Shown: positions 23,788 to 32,842, counted from the first letter of the stretch. The stretch: DNA of 64,000 bases from Paractinoplanes durhamensis (GCF_016862175.1 NZ_BOML01000032.1:1-64000); one strand, 5' to 3'. Notes: generated from the letters alone by a model not told the origin. Numbers and translations are program-made.

Positions 23788-24485
23788 CGGATGTCTCGCT
23801 GGTCGCCGACGTCCATTCCACCCGCACCGCCTGGGCCGGGGCGTCACTGGCCGACAGTTTCCAGGGCGTCTACCAATCGGTGAACGGCGGCGGCTGGGTC
23901 GACGGCGCGCTGGCCGGGGGAGCGTTCGCGGTGGAGGCCGCGGCCACCGCCCTCGACCCGATCAGCGCCCTGCTGTCGAACGGCCTCGGCTGGGCAATGG
24001 AGTATTTCGAGCCGCTCCGCGAAATGCTCGACCATCTGGCCGGCATTCCCGACCGGGTGATGGCCCACGCCGAGACCTGGAACCACATGGCGGCGGAGCT
24101 GCAGTCGATGGCCGCCGATCTGAAGTCCGCGCTGTTGTCGGACCTGCCGGATTGGCAGGGCGCCGCCGCTACCACTTACCACGGTTTGATGGCCAACAAC
24201 GTCGAGGCGATCGACGGCCTGAGCGCCCTGGCCGCGACGATGTCCGCGTCGACCGAGGCCGCCGGAAACCTGGTGCAGTTCACCAGAGACCTGGTCCGCG
24301 ACCTGATCGCCGACCTGGTGGCCCGGGTGATCGTCTGGGCCGCCGAATCCCTCCTGGTCGTGACGATCCCCTTGGTGGCCGCCCAGATCGTGGCCGCGGT
24401 CGTGAAGTGGGCCGGCCGCATCCTCGGCTACACCACGGCGCTGGTCAGCAGCCTGCGAAACCTGACCCAGCTGCTCGAGGGCTGA
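23784..24485 (+). CDS. WXG100-like carrier protein with C-terminal hydrophobic region
   Basis: 233 residues. A helical pair flanks a WXG-type turn (DWQGAAATTY, about 128-137), as in N-terminal carriers of type VII-secreted polymorphic toxins; the end is strongly hydrophobic (about residues 172-215). No toxin domain follows in the same chain: the gene stops and a toxin-like gene starts 6 bp later. Probably the secretion-signal partner of that toxin. Confidence 0.65.
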   Translation: MTDVSLVADVHSTRTAWAGASLADSFQGVYQSVNGGGWVDGALAGGAFAVEAAATALDPISALLSNGLGWAMEYFEPLREMLDHLAGIPDRVMAHAETWNHMAAELQSMAADLKSALLSDLPDWQGAAATTYHGLMANNVEAIDGLSALAATMSASTEAAGNLVQFTRDLVRDLIADLVARVIVWAAESLLVVTIPLVAAQIVAAVVKWAGRILGYTTALVSSLRNLTQLLEG

Positions 24486-24490
24486 GCCGG

Positions 24491-25123
24491 ATGCCGCCGA
24501 AAGGCCGAGGCCACGGCGACGAGGCTCCTGAGCCGCGCCGAACCCCAAGAGCGCACTCGGCCGGCGCAAGCGCCCGTCAGAACGAGGACATCGTCGACGA
24601 GGTCGCCCGTGTGGGTCGAGCCGGAAATGGCCATCTGTTCACCGCTCGCAGTGGGGAACCGGACGGCCGGCCCACCGGCGACTCGACCTACATTCGCCCG
24701 AAGGCGGACGACATAACCCGTCGTTCGCTGGAGCTGGAGAACGAGGGCGCAGTGACGCTTGCGGCCCAGGGCTATCGCGTCCACCGGAACCCTTCGCTGG
24801 CCGAGGCCGTCCGGGCTCGGCAAGCCACCGGTGACGTCGGCCGGCCGGAATCGGAACCGGACTACCTTGTCGAAGGGCGGGTCTTCGACTGCAGTGCGCC
24901 GGGCGCGGGAACCAGCGTGCGTAACGTCTGGTCCGGTGTCCGGAAGAAAGTCAGGAAGAGGCAGGCTCAGCGGGTGGTGGTCCACTTGGGGGATTGGGAC
25001 GGCGATATCGCCGAGCTGCGACAACAGTTCGATGACTGGCCGATCGCCGATCTCAAGGAGGTCAAAGCGATCCTGCCGGACGGCAGCGTCATTCAGATCG
25101 ACCTGCCTCGAGAGAGCGAGTGA
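24491..25123 (+). CDS. CdiA-type nuclease toxin domain protein
   Basis: 210 residues. A charged, disordered N-terminus (1-30) precedes a domain with RRSLELENEGAVTLAAQGYRVHRNP-like helix-strand, PDYLVEGRVFDC (123-134), TSVRNVW, KKVRKRQAQRVVVHL and a closing LKEVKAILPDGSVIQID. This is the pattern of CdiA C-terminal RNase domains of contact-dependent toxins. ATG 24491 is 6 bp after the carrier stop. The immunity-like gene follows immediately. Nuclease activity is inferred from family resemblance. Confidence 0.65.
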   Translation: MPPKGRGHGDEAPEPRRTPRAHSAGASARQNEDIVDEVARVGRAGNGHLFTARSGEPDGRPTGDSTYIRPKADDITRRSLELENEGAVTLAAQGYRVHRNPSLAEAVRARQATGDVGRPESEPDYLVEGRVFDCSAPGAGTSVRNVWSGVRKKVRKRQAQRVVVHLGDWDGDIAELRQQFDDWPIADLKEVKAILPDGSVIQIDLPRESE

Positions 25124-25134
25124 GGGCGTGGCTC

Positions 25135-25584
25135 ATGGCGATTGAATACGACCTCGTTCTTGGCGGCAGCACGCCGATCGAGCTGGTTGCGGCGCGTGCA
25201 TTTCCTGCTCTGGCCGAGCGCCCCACGGGGGTGGTGCCGCTTCTGTCGGCCGCCCTTTTCGAGCCCTACGGGTTTGAGGTCACCGTTCTGGCGGAGGACG
25301 ACGCCTACGTGGAGGCGGCATCCGACCAGGGGCGGTGGGAATGGGAGCCGGTTCCCAGCGTGTCGGTCGGTTTCCGGCTGGGTAAGGCCGCCGATCCGGA
25401 ATGGGCCGTCGCGAACATGCTCTCCGTGGTCCGCCGGCTTCTCGACTCCGGCGACGAGGACGCCGCACTGGTTCTGAACAGCGATCTGTTGGTCCTGGTG
25501 CGAGCCGATGGCAAGGTCGTCAAACACCACCGCGAGACGTGGTGGTCGAGCTATCCGGCTGCTGATCAGCTGATCCCGGGGTGA
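25135..25584 (+). CDS. SitI3-like immunity protein
   Basis: 149 residues opening AIEYDLVLGGSTPIELVAARAF, which resembles the SitI3-type immunity family; acidic, soluble, about the usual size. ATG 25135 is preferred over GTG 25120, which overlaps the toxin stop. Position right after the toxin and an acidic character opposite a basic toxin support an immunity role. Confidence 0.65.
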   Translation: MAIEYDLVLGGSTPIELVAARAFPALAERPTGVVPLLSAALFEPYGFEVTVLAEDDAYVEAASDQGRWEWEPVPSVSVGFRLGKAADPEWAVANMLSVVRRLLDSGDEDAALVLNSDLLVLVRADGKVVKHHRETWWSSYPAADQLIPG

Positions 25585-25682
25585 GGGTCGGGCCCGCCCG
25601 AAGGCGGGTGAGGAGCCGGTGTTGCACCTTGCTCTTCCCTGCGCCGGGGACTTGGCACGGGCTCGTACTCTTCTGAAGGTTT

Positions 25683-27188
25683 TCAGGTTGGGTGGCAGAG
25701 TTGGGGGTTGGCCAGCTCTGCGCAGGGGCGGTCGCCGTGTGAGCGGATTATGTCGGCGCCGGTCTGGTTGGTCAGGTAGCGCAGGAAGCTTGCCGCCAGG
25801 GAATTGGCCGGTGGTTCGCCGTAGGTGTAGCCGAATTCGGTTTCCCAGAATGGGTAGGTGCCGTGGTCGGCGTCCTCGACCGTTGCCGCGTGGCCGTTGA
25901 TGCGGGTGGAGATCAGGCCGTTACGGCCTGTTGCGGCGCTCAGCTCGCTGTAACCCAGGGCTCCGGGGGTCGATGCGACCGTGCGTAACACCGCGTCGGT
26001 GGTGTCGCGGGCGCAGCGGACCACGCCGGCCGGGGAGCCGGGGTCGCGGGTTTGGCAGTCGTCGGAGTTGCTGCCCGGCTCGCGTTCGCCGGCCAGGACC
26101 CGCCGCTGGAACGCAGCCCTCGTGCCGGAGCCCGGGTTTCGGCTGATCAGGCGGATCGGCAGGTTGTTGCCGCCGATCTCCTGCCAGTTGGTGATCTTGC
26201 CCTGGTAGATCTGCTTGATCTGGTCGAGGGTGAGGTCCTGGATGCCCGCGTCGCCGTTGACCACCAGCGTGAACAGGAAGAACGCGATCGGTCTCGGCAG
26301 CAGCCCGGGCATGCCGGTGGGCTTCTCGCCGTCCGAGAAGGTGAGGCGGTCGGTGGCGCTGCCGTCCCGGCCGGCCTGGTCGACGGTCTGCAGGCCCTCG
26401 CCGCTGCCGCGCATCTCCAGGGTGAAACTCGCGCGGGGGCAGAGGTCGTGATAGGACTTCGCGGCCTCGCGGGCGACCGGCTCGAATGCGGTCGAACCGG
26501 TCAGCCGCAGGTGGCCGGAGGCGCAGTCCAGCGGGGCGCTGTCCCCGCTCGACGCGAAGATGACCAGCTGGGCGACGACGATCGCGACCAGAAAACCGAT
26601 CATGGCGAGTACGCGTTTCGGGGTGCCGGTGCGGCTCTTCGTCTCCTGGATGCGGCCGCCGCCGACCCCGCCCTTGACGGTGCAATCCACATCGGGCGGT
26701 GGGTACTGCCGCGGGCCCTTGCCGCCGTCGGCGCGTTCCAGTGCGAGCAGCACCTTGTAGTGCTCGCCGCGGTTCATCGGGACCTTCGGCAGCTCCAGAA
26801 CGTTCTCGGTGACGGTGAAGCCACCGCCGTTCTGGAAGCTGGAACCCATGTTCGTGTCGCTGACCTCGGTGACCACGGCGCCGACGACGTTGCGGTCGGT
26901 GAACGTGACGGTGATGCCGGTGTCGTCGGCGTGCGAACGCGAGTAGTCGCCCTCGTCGATGTTCGTCGCGCCGTTGTTCTCGATGCGCAGCAGCACGATC
27001 GTCGGGTCCTCGAGCTTGCGGGTGCCGACCACCAGCTGGGCGAACGGGCCGTCGTGCTGGGTTTTGACCACGTTGCTGGCGGTGGTGTCCATCTGGACCC
27101 GATAGCCGAGACGCTTACGGCCCTTGACGACGAACTCGTACAACGCCGCGATTCCGGGGACGACCACACCAAGGGTCGCCAGCGCCAC
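25683..27188 (-). CDS. membrane-anchored PstS-like phosphate-binding domain protein
   Basis: 501 residues: N-terminal hydrophobic helix (1-18), a beta-rich domain (about 25-185), a second helix (RVLAMIGFLVAIVVAQLVIFAS, about 192-213) and a C-terminal periplasmic-binding-protein domain with LTGSTAFEPVA, the ITNWQEIGG block, RNPGSGTRAAF and GALGYSEL, all typical of PstS/phosphate ABC binding proteins. Classic PstS has a lipobox instead. No pst transporter genes nearby, so it may act as a sensor. GTG start; no clear ribosome site. Confidence 0.78.
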   Translation of the reverse strand: MALATLGVVVPGIAALYEFVVKGRKRLGYRVQMDTTASNVVKTQHDGPFAQLVVGTRKLEDPTIVLLRIENNGATNIDEGDYSRSHADDTGITVTFTDRNVVGAVVTEVSDTNMGSSFQNGGGFTVTENVLELPKVPMNRGEHYKVLLALERADGGKGPRQYPPPDVDCTVKGGVGGGRIQETKSRTGTPKRVLAMIGFLVAIVVAQLVIFASSGDSAPLDCASGHLRLTGSTAFEPVAREAAKSYHDLCPRASFTLEMRGSGEGLQTVDQAGRDGSATDRLTFSDGEKPTGMPGLLPRPIAFFLFTLVVNGDAGIQDLTLDQIKQIYQGKITNWQEIGGNNLPIRLISRNPGSGTRAAFQRRVLAGEREPGSNSDDCQTRDPGSPAGVVRCARDTTDAVLRTVASTPGALGYSELSAATGRNGLISTRINGHAATVEDADHGTYPFWETEFGYTYGEPPANSLAASFLRYLTNQTGADIIRSHGDRPCAELANPQLCHPT

Positions 27189-27288
27189 ACTCCACCAGAA
27201 CTCGATGACCGAATTATCGACGCGCCGACGGTGGAGATTGGACGATCGCGCCGAGGGTTCAGGGAACGTTCACTCAGGCTGGGCGGGG

Positions 27289-27906
27289 TCAGACCCGGCG
27301 GAGGACGCTGACCACCTTGCCGAGGATCACCGCGTTGTTGCCGGGGATCACGTCATACGCCGGGTTGCGGGGGACCAGGTCGATCCGGCTGCCCTCGGTG
27401 TGCAGGACCTTGACCGTGGCCTCGCCGTCGATCATGGCGGCGACGATGTCGCCGTTGTCGGCGGTCGGCTGCTGGCGGACCACGACCAGGTCGCCGTCGC
27501 AGATCGCGGCCTCGACCATCGAGTCACCTTTGACCCGCAGGGCGAAGAGCGTGCCGTGCCCGACCAGGGTCTGCGGGAGGGTCAGCTCCTCCTCGACCTG
27601 CTCGTCGGCGAGGATCGGAGTGCCGGCCGCGATCGAACCGAGCAGGGGGACGCGGACGTCGCTCTCGGATCGGGGCTGGTCGGACTCGGAGCGGATGTCG
27701 ACCGCGCGGGAACCGCGGGCGTCGCGTCGAATGTGGCCGAGCTCCTCGAGGCGGTCGAGCTGGTGGGCCACCGAGGATGGTGAGGCAAGGCCGACCGCGG
27801 CGGCGATCTCGCGCATGGTGGGCGGATAACCGTGCTGGTCGAACCACTCGCGAAGCATGGTGAGGATCTGCCGCTGGCGGGGAGTGAGCTCCGTTGGGGA
27901 AGCCAT
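27289..27906 (-). CDS. lexA: LexA SOS repressor
   Basis: 205 residues. Winged helix (1-70) with TPRQRQILTMLREWFDQHGYPPTMREIA, then the S24 peptidase: cleavage pair Ala94-Gly95 in SIAAGTP, catalytic Ser129 (GDSM) and Lys166 (TVKV). RecA-stimulated self-cleavage derepresses DNA-repair genes. ATG start. I see no canonical GAAC-N4-GTTC SOS box upstream; a different near-palindrome lies at 27933-27946. Confidence 0.96.
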   Translation of the reverse strand: MASPTELTPRQRQILTMLREWFDQHGYPPTMREIAAAVGLASPSSVAHQLDRLEELGHIRRDARGSRAVDIRSESDQPRSESDVRVPLLGSIAAGTPILADEQVEEELTLPQTLVGHGTLFALRVKGDSMVEAAICDGDLVVVRQQPTADNGDIVAAMIDGEATVKVLHTEGSRIDLVPRNPAYDVIPGNNAVILGKVVSVLRRV

Positions 27907-27932
27907 GCGGTGACGATACTACATTTCTCGAT

Positions 27933-27946
27933 CATTTGTACTAATG
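27933..27946. promoter_or_regulatory. near-palindrome upstream of lexA
   Basis: CATTTGTACTAATG reads almost identically on the other strand (12 of 14 positions). It lies 27-40 bp upstream of the lexA start, where an operator would be. It does not match the usual actinobacterial LexA box. Confidence 0.3.
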
Positions 27947-27967
27947 CTCAGGCGGACGAGTGAATCG

Positions 27968-27998
27968 CCGCGAAGGCCCCACGGCCGGGGCCTCGCGG
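27968..27998 (-). terminator. hairpin terminator after manC
   Basis: Stem CCGCGAAGGCCCC / GGGGCCTCGCGG with a 6-base loop, beginning 8 bp after the manC stop. No T-run, as is common for actinomycete terminators. Confidence 0.6.
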
Positions 27999-28005
27999 CT
28001 TCCAC

Positions 28006-29124
28006 TCAGATGTAGTGCAGCCGGTCCGTGTCCTTCAACGCGTCGACCAGGCTCTTTACCTCCTGGGCGCGGTCGCGGGGGCAGACCAGCACCGCGTCCG
28101 GGGTGTCCACGATGACTAGGTCGCGCACGCCCAGGGCGGCCACCAGTCGGCCCGGCGTGGGCACCACGACCAGGTTTTCCGTCTCGCGGAGCAGCACGCC
28201 CGCCTTGCTCCCGTCGGCCTCGTTGCCGACCACGACGTTGCCGGCATGGTCGGAGACCAGCACCTCGCCGAGCGTGTGGAAGTCGCCGACGTCGTTCCAG
28301 CCGAAGTCGCCCGGGATCGTGCCGACCCGGCCCACCGTGGCGGCACCCTCCATCACGGCGTAGTCGACCGAGATGCGCGGCAGGGTCGGCCAGACCTCGC
28401 CGAGCACCTCCTCGCGGGCCGGGGAGTCCCAGGCCTGGGCGATGCGCGAGATGCCGGCCGCGAGCTGCGGCTGCTGCCGGGACAGCTCGGCCAGGAACAC
28501 GTCGACCCGCCAGACGAACATGCCGGCGTTCCACAGGTAGTTACCGGACTTGACGTAGCTCTCGGCCACGTCGTACGTCGGCTTCTCCTTGAATTCCTGC
28601 ACGGCCATCACCGGGCCGTCACCGACGACGCTGCCGCACTCCAGATAGCCGTAGCCGGTCTCCGGGCGGGTCGGGGTGATACCGAGCGTCATCAGCAGGC
28701 CCTGCCGGGCGCCGCCCATCGCCTGCTGGATGACCCGGGTGAACTGAGCCTTGTCGGCGATCAGGTGGTCGGACGCGAACGCCCCCATGATCGCCTCCGG
28801 CTCGCGCCGGGCGATCACCGCGGCGGCCAGCGCGATCGCGGCACAGGAGTCCCGCGGCGACGGCTCGATCAGCACGTTGTCGGCCGGGACCTCGGTGAGC
28901 TGCCGGACCACCTCGGCGGCGTGCGCCACCCCGGTCACCACGAAGACCCGGTCGGACGACGACAGCTGGTCCATCCGGTCGACGGTGGCCTGCAGCAGCG
29001 ACGCGTCCGTGCCGGTCAGCGGGTGCAGGAACTTCGGGTGGCCGGCGCGGGACAGCGGCCACAAGCGGGTGCCGGTGCCGCCTGCCAAAACCACGCCGTA
29101 CAACGCACCCTGTTGCTCAATCAT
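28006..29124 (-). CDS. manC: mannose-1-phosphate guanylyltransferase
   Basis: 372 residues, cytoplasmic. GVVLAGGTGTRLWPLSR is the nucleotidyltransferase loop, followed by HPKFLHPLTG, FASDHLI, TGYGYLECG, FKEKP, WNAGMFVWR and GWNDVGDFHTLG. Makes GDP-mannose from mannose-1-phosphate and GTP, using products of manA and manB encoded later in the window. ATG 29124 is used because upstream in-frame sequence is not family-like. Homologous to mycobacterial Rv3264c, with similar gene order. Confidence 0.93.
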   Translation of the reverse strand: MIEQQGALYGVVLAGGTGTRLWPLSRAGHPKFLHPLTGTDASLLQATVDRMDQLSSSDRVFVVTGVAHAAEVVRQLTEVPADNVLIEPSPRDSCAAIALAAAVIARREPEAIMGAFASDHLIADKAQFTRVIQQAMGGARQGLLMTLGITPTRPETGYGYLECGSVVGDGPVMAVQEFKEKPTYDVAESYVKSGNYLWNAGMFVWRVDVFLAELSRQQPQLAAGISRIAQAWDSPAREEVLGEVWPTLPRISVDYAVMEGAATVGRVGTIPGDFGWNDVGDFHTLGEVLVSDHAGNVVVGNEADGSKAGVLLRETENLVVVPTPGRLVAALGVRDLVIVDTPDAVLVCPRDRAQEVKSLVDALKDTDRLHYI

Positions 29125-29143
29125 GCGCACGAAGTGTAGTGGG

Positions 29144-30292
29144 TCATGACGAGGCCACACGTTTCCAGGTGGTGACATGTACCTCGGCACTTGACGCCCA
29201 GGTGAACTCTTTGGCGCGGTCGAAGCCGGCCTTCGCCAGGGTGATCCGGCGCTGCTCGTCGTGCAGGAGATCGGCCAGGTCAGCGGCGATGCGATCGGCA
29301 TCCTCGGTCGTATACGCCACCGCGTCGCCGCCCACCTCCGGCAGCGACAGCCGGGGGGTGGTCAGCACCGGCGTGGCGCAGGCCATCGCCTCCAGGATCG
29401 GCAGGCCGAAGCCCTCACCGAACGACGGGTAGCAGGCCACCAAGGCGCCGCCCAGGAAGCCCGGGAGGTCGGCATAGCGCAGATAGCCCGGGCGCAGCAG
29501 GCGCAGGTGCGACGGGACCTCGGCCACCGCGCGGTCGATCTCGTCGTCGTGGCCCTGGCCGCCGGCCAGCACCAGCGCCGGCGGGTGCGGCCAGTCGGCC
29601 ACCGCGCGGGCCCAGCCGCGGATCAGGTTGGGCACGTTTTTCCGCGGCTCCTTGGCCCCCAGGAACGCCACATAACCGGAGTCGCCGAGGCCGAGGCGGG
29701 CGCGGACCCGCGCCTTCTCCTCGTCGGTCGGGGCGTGGAACGCGGCCTGGTCGACGCCGTGGTAGGCCACGTCGATGCGGGTCGGGTCGGCGTCGAGCAG
29801 CCGGATCAGCTCGTCGCGGGTCGCCTTGCTCGGCACGATCACCCGGGCCGCCCGGCGCAGCGACGTCTTGATCGCGCTCCGGAAGAAGGTCCGCTTGGTG
29901 TTGTCGTAGTGCTCCGGCTCGGTGAAGAACGTCGCGTCGTGCACGGTCACCGTCACCGGGCAGCCGGCCCGCAGCGGGCACGTGTAGAACGGCGAGTGCA
30001 GCACCTTGGCGCCGACCTGCTGGGCCAGCAGCGGCAGCCCGGTCTGCTCCCAGGCGAGCCGGGCGGGCCGGTGCGCGACCGCGGCCGGGCCGGCGATCAC
30101 CTCGGCGTCGCCGAGCATGCGGCTGTAACGCTCCGCATCCGAACGCTGGGCCACGACGGCCAGATCGACCCTCTCCGGGTCCAACCGGCCGAGGGCACCG
30201 AGAAGGCCGTCGACGTATCGGCCGACGCCTCCCCGATCAGCGGGGACGCTGGTGGCGTCGACGAGCACTCGCGGGGGGCGACCGGCGGTCAC
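29144..30292 (-). CDS. GT4-type glycosyltransferase
   Basis: 382 residues of the GT-B fold: N-domain with DATSVPADRGGVGRYVDGLLG, and the C-domain with FLGAKEPRKNVPNLI, VLAGG and the nucleotide-sugar EX7E motif (FGEGFGLPILEAMACATPVLT). GTG 30292 follows GGGAG. It lies 19 bp upstream of manC on the same strand, so it may use GDP-mannose to build a cell-surface glycan. Acceptor unknown. Confidence 0.88.
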   Translation of the reverse strand: MTAGRPPRVLVDATSVPADRGGVGRYVDGLLGALGRLDPERVDLAVVAQRSDAERYSRMLGDAEVIAGPAAVAHRPARLAWEQTGLPLLAQQVGAKVLHSPFYTCPLRAGCPVTVTVHDATFFTEPEHYDNTKRTFFRSAIKTSLRRAARVIVPSKATRDELIRLLDADPTRIDVAYHGVDQAAFHAPTDEEKARVRARLGLGDSGYVAFLGAKEPRKNVPNLIRGWARAVADWPHPPALVLAGGQGHDDEIDRAVAEVPSHLRLLRPGYLRYADLPGFLGGALVACYPSFGEGFGLPILEAMACATPVLTTPRLSLPEVGGDAVAYTTEDADRIAADLADLLHDEQRRITLAKAGFDRAKEFTWASSAEVHVTTWKRVASS

Positions 30293-30452
30293 GAGGCAAC
30301 TCCCAAAGAGGTTGTTATGCAGACCACTGGCAAGCCTACGCCCGGAATGCATCGGGCATGTGACCGCGACACCGCCTGATTCGAAGCGTGTCCCGGACTT
30401 CATCGCATGCTCAGGATCGGTTACGTACGGTGACGGCCCTATCGTTGGTGCC

Positions 30453-31178
30453 GTGCAGACCACGATCCCGCAGGCCCTCGCCGATGCGGTTCGCCGCGAC
30501 CCGACGACGCCCTTGTTGACCTGGTACGACGACGCCACCGGCGATCGGACCGAGCTGTCCGGGGCGACCTTGGACAACTGGGTCTCGAAGACCGCCAACC
30601 TGCTGATCGACGGCCTCGGTCTGGGGGTGGGCGACAACATCGCCGTCCTCCTGCCGCCGCACTGGCAGACCGCCGCGATCGTGCTGGGCGCCGCCGCAGC
30701 GGGCGTGGCGGCCGACCTGGGCGACGACCCGCAGCCGGTGGATGCCCTGTTCACGGCCCCTTCGAGGGCCGAGCGGTCGGCCGCGTGGGCGACCGGCGAC
30801 CGGCTCATCACCGGCCTGCTGCCGCTCGCCATGCCGCTGCGCGAGCTACCCCCGGGTTTTGTCGACTATGTGACAGAGGTGCGCAACTACGGCGACCACT
30901 TCCGCGGCGCGCCGATCGACCAGGACGACCGGGCCCTGGCCGGCCCGGTCGAGATGAGCCACCTGGCGGTGATGCGCACGGCAACGGTCCGGGCGGCCGA
31001 GCTGGGCATCGGAGCGGGCGACCGCATCCTGATCGACACCCGCGCCTACCCGGAGCCGGAGGACTGGCTCTTCGCCCCCCTGGCCGTCGGCGCGTCGGTG
31101 ATCCTGTGCGCCAACCTGGACCCCGCAAAGACAAAGCCCCGCGCCGAGTCCGAAAAAGCAACAATCCTGCTGACCTGA
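30453..31178 (+). CDS. TIGR03089 family protein (AMP-binding-like)
   Basis: 241 residues with an N-terminal ANL-superfamily-like segment (PLLTWYDDATGDRTELSGATLDNWVSKTANLL and GVGDNIAVLLPPHW) but lacking the phosphate loop and the rest of an adenylating enzyme. This is the actinobacterial TIGR03089 pattern, found near the mannose/LCP genes. GTG at 30453; divergent from the glycosyltransferase. Function unknown. Confidence 0.8.
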   Translation: MQTTIPQALADAVRRDPTTPLLTWYDDATGDRTELSGATLDNWVSKTANLLIDGLGLGVGDNIAVLLPPHWQTAAIVLGAAAAGVAADLGDDPQPVDALFTAPSRAERSAAWATGDRLITGLLPLAMPLRELPPGFVDYVTEVRNYGDHFRGAPIDQDDRALAGPVEMSHLAVMRTATVRAAELGIGAGDRILIDTRAYPEPEDWLFAPLAVGASVILCANLDPAKTKPRAESEKATILLT

Positions 31179-31184
31179 GCGGCG

Positions 31185-31811
31185 TCATGCAGGAGGTTCG
31201 GCGGTCGCCGATCTGTCGGCGACCGTCTGGCGGTAAGCCTCGTCGGCAATCGTCAAGAACGTGCTGAGGCGCCGGGAGGGGTTCGAGGACCATGCGGAAC
31301 CCCGCTCGGCCCACCATTCCAGCGCCATGTCGTCCTCGAAGAGAATGCGAAAATTCCCGCGTGCCCCCGGCGCGGTCATGGCTCCCGTCTCCCACAACAT
31401 TGCCCAGTGAGCGACCCAGAGGTTGAGGTACATCCACCGTCGTTTTTCCTCGTCGGATCGTCCGGGCAGGGCGGGGAAGATGAGCCTCGGATCGTCCACG
31501 GCCAATTTCGTCAGTTCGAAATGGCGCTCGCGTGCCATGACGGTCTGGGTCAGGCGGATCTGGCGCCATTGCAGCAGCAGTGAGGCGGCGATGGCGCCGA
31601 AGGCCAGCCCGGACAGGATCGCCGAAATCCCGCCGTATGCCTGACCCACCTCCGAGAGCGCATGCCAGTCTGCCGAACGGCTTACTACGGCGCTCAAGAG
31701 CCACGGCGACGCTACGACCATGGAGATGAACCCGATGATCAGGGCGGCGGACAGGGCCACGGTGATCCAGCCGCGATGGACATTTACATGAGTCACTCTC
31801 ATGACCCGCAT
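31185..31811 (-). CDS. DUF6082-like membrane protein
   Basis: 208 residues: two helices near the N-terminus (VALSAALIIGFISMVVASPWLL at about 18-39; GGISAILSGLAFGAIAASLLL at about 60-80), then a soluble domain with MARERHFELTKLAVDDPRLIF and WMYLNLWVAHWAML, typical of DUF6082 proteins of actinomycetes. ATG 31811. Convergent with the TIGR03089 gene. Function unknown. Confidence 0.7.
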   Translation of the reverse strand: MRVMRVTHVNVHRGWITVALSAALIIGFISMVVASPWLLSAVVSRSADWHALSEVGQAYGGISAILSGLAFGAIAASLLLQWRQIRLTQTVMARERHFELTKLAVDDPRLIFPALPGRSDEEKRRWMYLNLWVAHWAMLWETGAMTAPGARGNFRILFEDDMALEWWAERGSAWSSNPSRRLSTFLTIADEAYRQTVADRSATAEPPA

Positions 31812-31840
31812 GGTTGCCTGTTGTAGCAAGCCGACTACTC

Positions 31841-32842
31841 CTAGAAGCCGACCGCTACCAACAGGTACTGCGGGTTCTTGTGGGAGACGTATGTCGACTG
31901 GGCGTTTACGTCGTCGTATGGGAAGCCGTAGGCGCGGGCCTCGATGGCGTTGTCGTGCCAGAACTTTGCGTAGAAGTTTGCTGGGGCCGCCTGGTAATAG
32001 GCGGCTCGGTTGTTCGCCTGGGCTGCGGTCACGTGTCGGTTCAGCTGGGCGCACTCGTCTGGCTTGCCGGACAGCGGGCCGGCGCAGCCGAGGATCTCCG
32101 AGCTGGTCGCGACCGACGTGTAGGCGGCGAAGTAGTTCGCGTAGCGGCCGCCCGGTTTGAACTCGGGGTCGCCGCCGGGGGAGAGGATCCGGTCCTGGGC
32201 CTGGGACAGGTGGTCGAACTCGGTGGGCACCGCGGCCTTGAAACGGGCGAACGTCGTTGCCCTGGACTCGGCGAACACCCTGCGGGACTCGCCTACCTCC
32301 TGGTCGAAGCCGTCCGCGGCGTGCAGGCGCATGGCGATCTTCAGGACGAAGGCGTCGACCCGGGTGGTGTTGCCGTTGAACTGGTCGGGGCCGACCGTGA
32401 ACTCGATGAAGTCGCTGTATTTGCTGCTTGCCGAGCCGAGGTGGAAATACATCCGGCCCGCCGAGTTGGCCGGCATGTCGAGATACGGGCGGTCGGCGAT
32501 CGAGTGGGTCTGCCGGTTGAAGGTCCAGAAGACCTTGCTGTCCGGATAGGCGCCGTTCGTGCGATTGAGCACCTTGACGGTGAGCACGTTCTTCGCCTTC
32601 GGGATCGTGGACGTGTCGCCCCAGAAGGAAACCGGCTTCTTCGAAGCGGGCGGCGATGGGGAGGGTGACGGCGACAACGACGGGGACAACGACGGCGATA
32701 ACGACGGTGACGGCGAGGGCGACGAAGAAACCGCCGGAGCGATGGAGACGGGTACGGCGGACGCAGCCGTAACCGGGGCGGGCGCGGGCGCGCACCCGGC
32801 CACGATCAGAACCACCGGAAGAATCCGCCACCGAATCGCCAC
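31841..32842 (-). CDS. GH64-like beta-1,3-glucanase lipoprotein
   Basis: 333 residues. Lipoprotein signal with lipobox VAGC near residues 15-18, then a Ser-Pro-Leu repeat linker (about 35-66), then the thaumatin-like GH64 fold: LTVKVLNRTNGAYPDSKVFWTFN, YLDMPANSAGRMYFHLG, and FIEFTVG ... TRVDAFVLK, which carry the Glu and Asp expected as catalytic residues. GTG 32842 gives an ideal signal peptide; the TTG farther upstream does not. Extracellular, membrane-anchored; probably attacks laminarin or fungal glucan. Confidence 0.82.
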   Translation of the reverse strand: MAIRWRILPVVLIVAGCAPAPAPVTAASAVPVSIAPAVSSSPSPSPSLSPSLSPSLSPSPSPSPPASKKPVSFWGDTSTIPKAKNVLTVKVLNRTNGAYPDSKVFWTFNRQTHSIADRPYLDMPANSAGRMYFHLGSASSKYSDFIEFTVGPDQFNGNTTRVDAFVLKIAMRLHAADGFDQEVGESRRVFAESRATTFARFKAAVPTEFDHLSQAQDRILSPGGDPEFKPGGRYANYFAAYTSVATSSEILGCAGPLSGKPDECAQLNRHVTAAQANNRAAYYQAAPANFYAKFWHDNAIEARAYGFPYDDVNAQSTYVSHKNPQYLLVAVGF

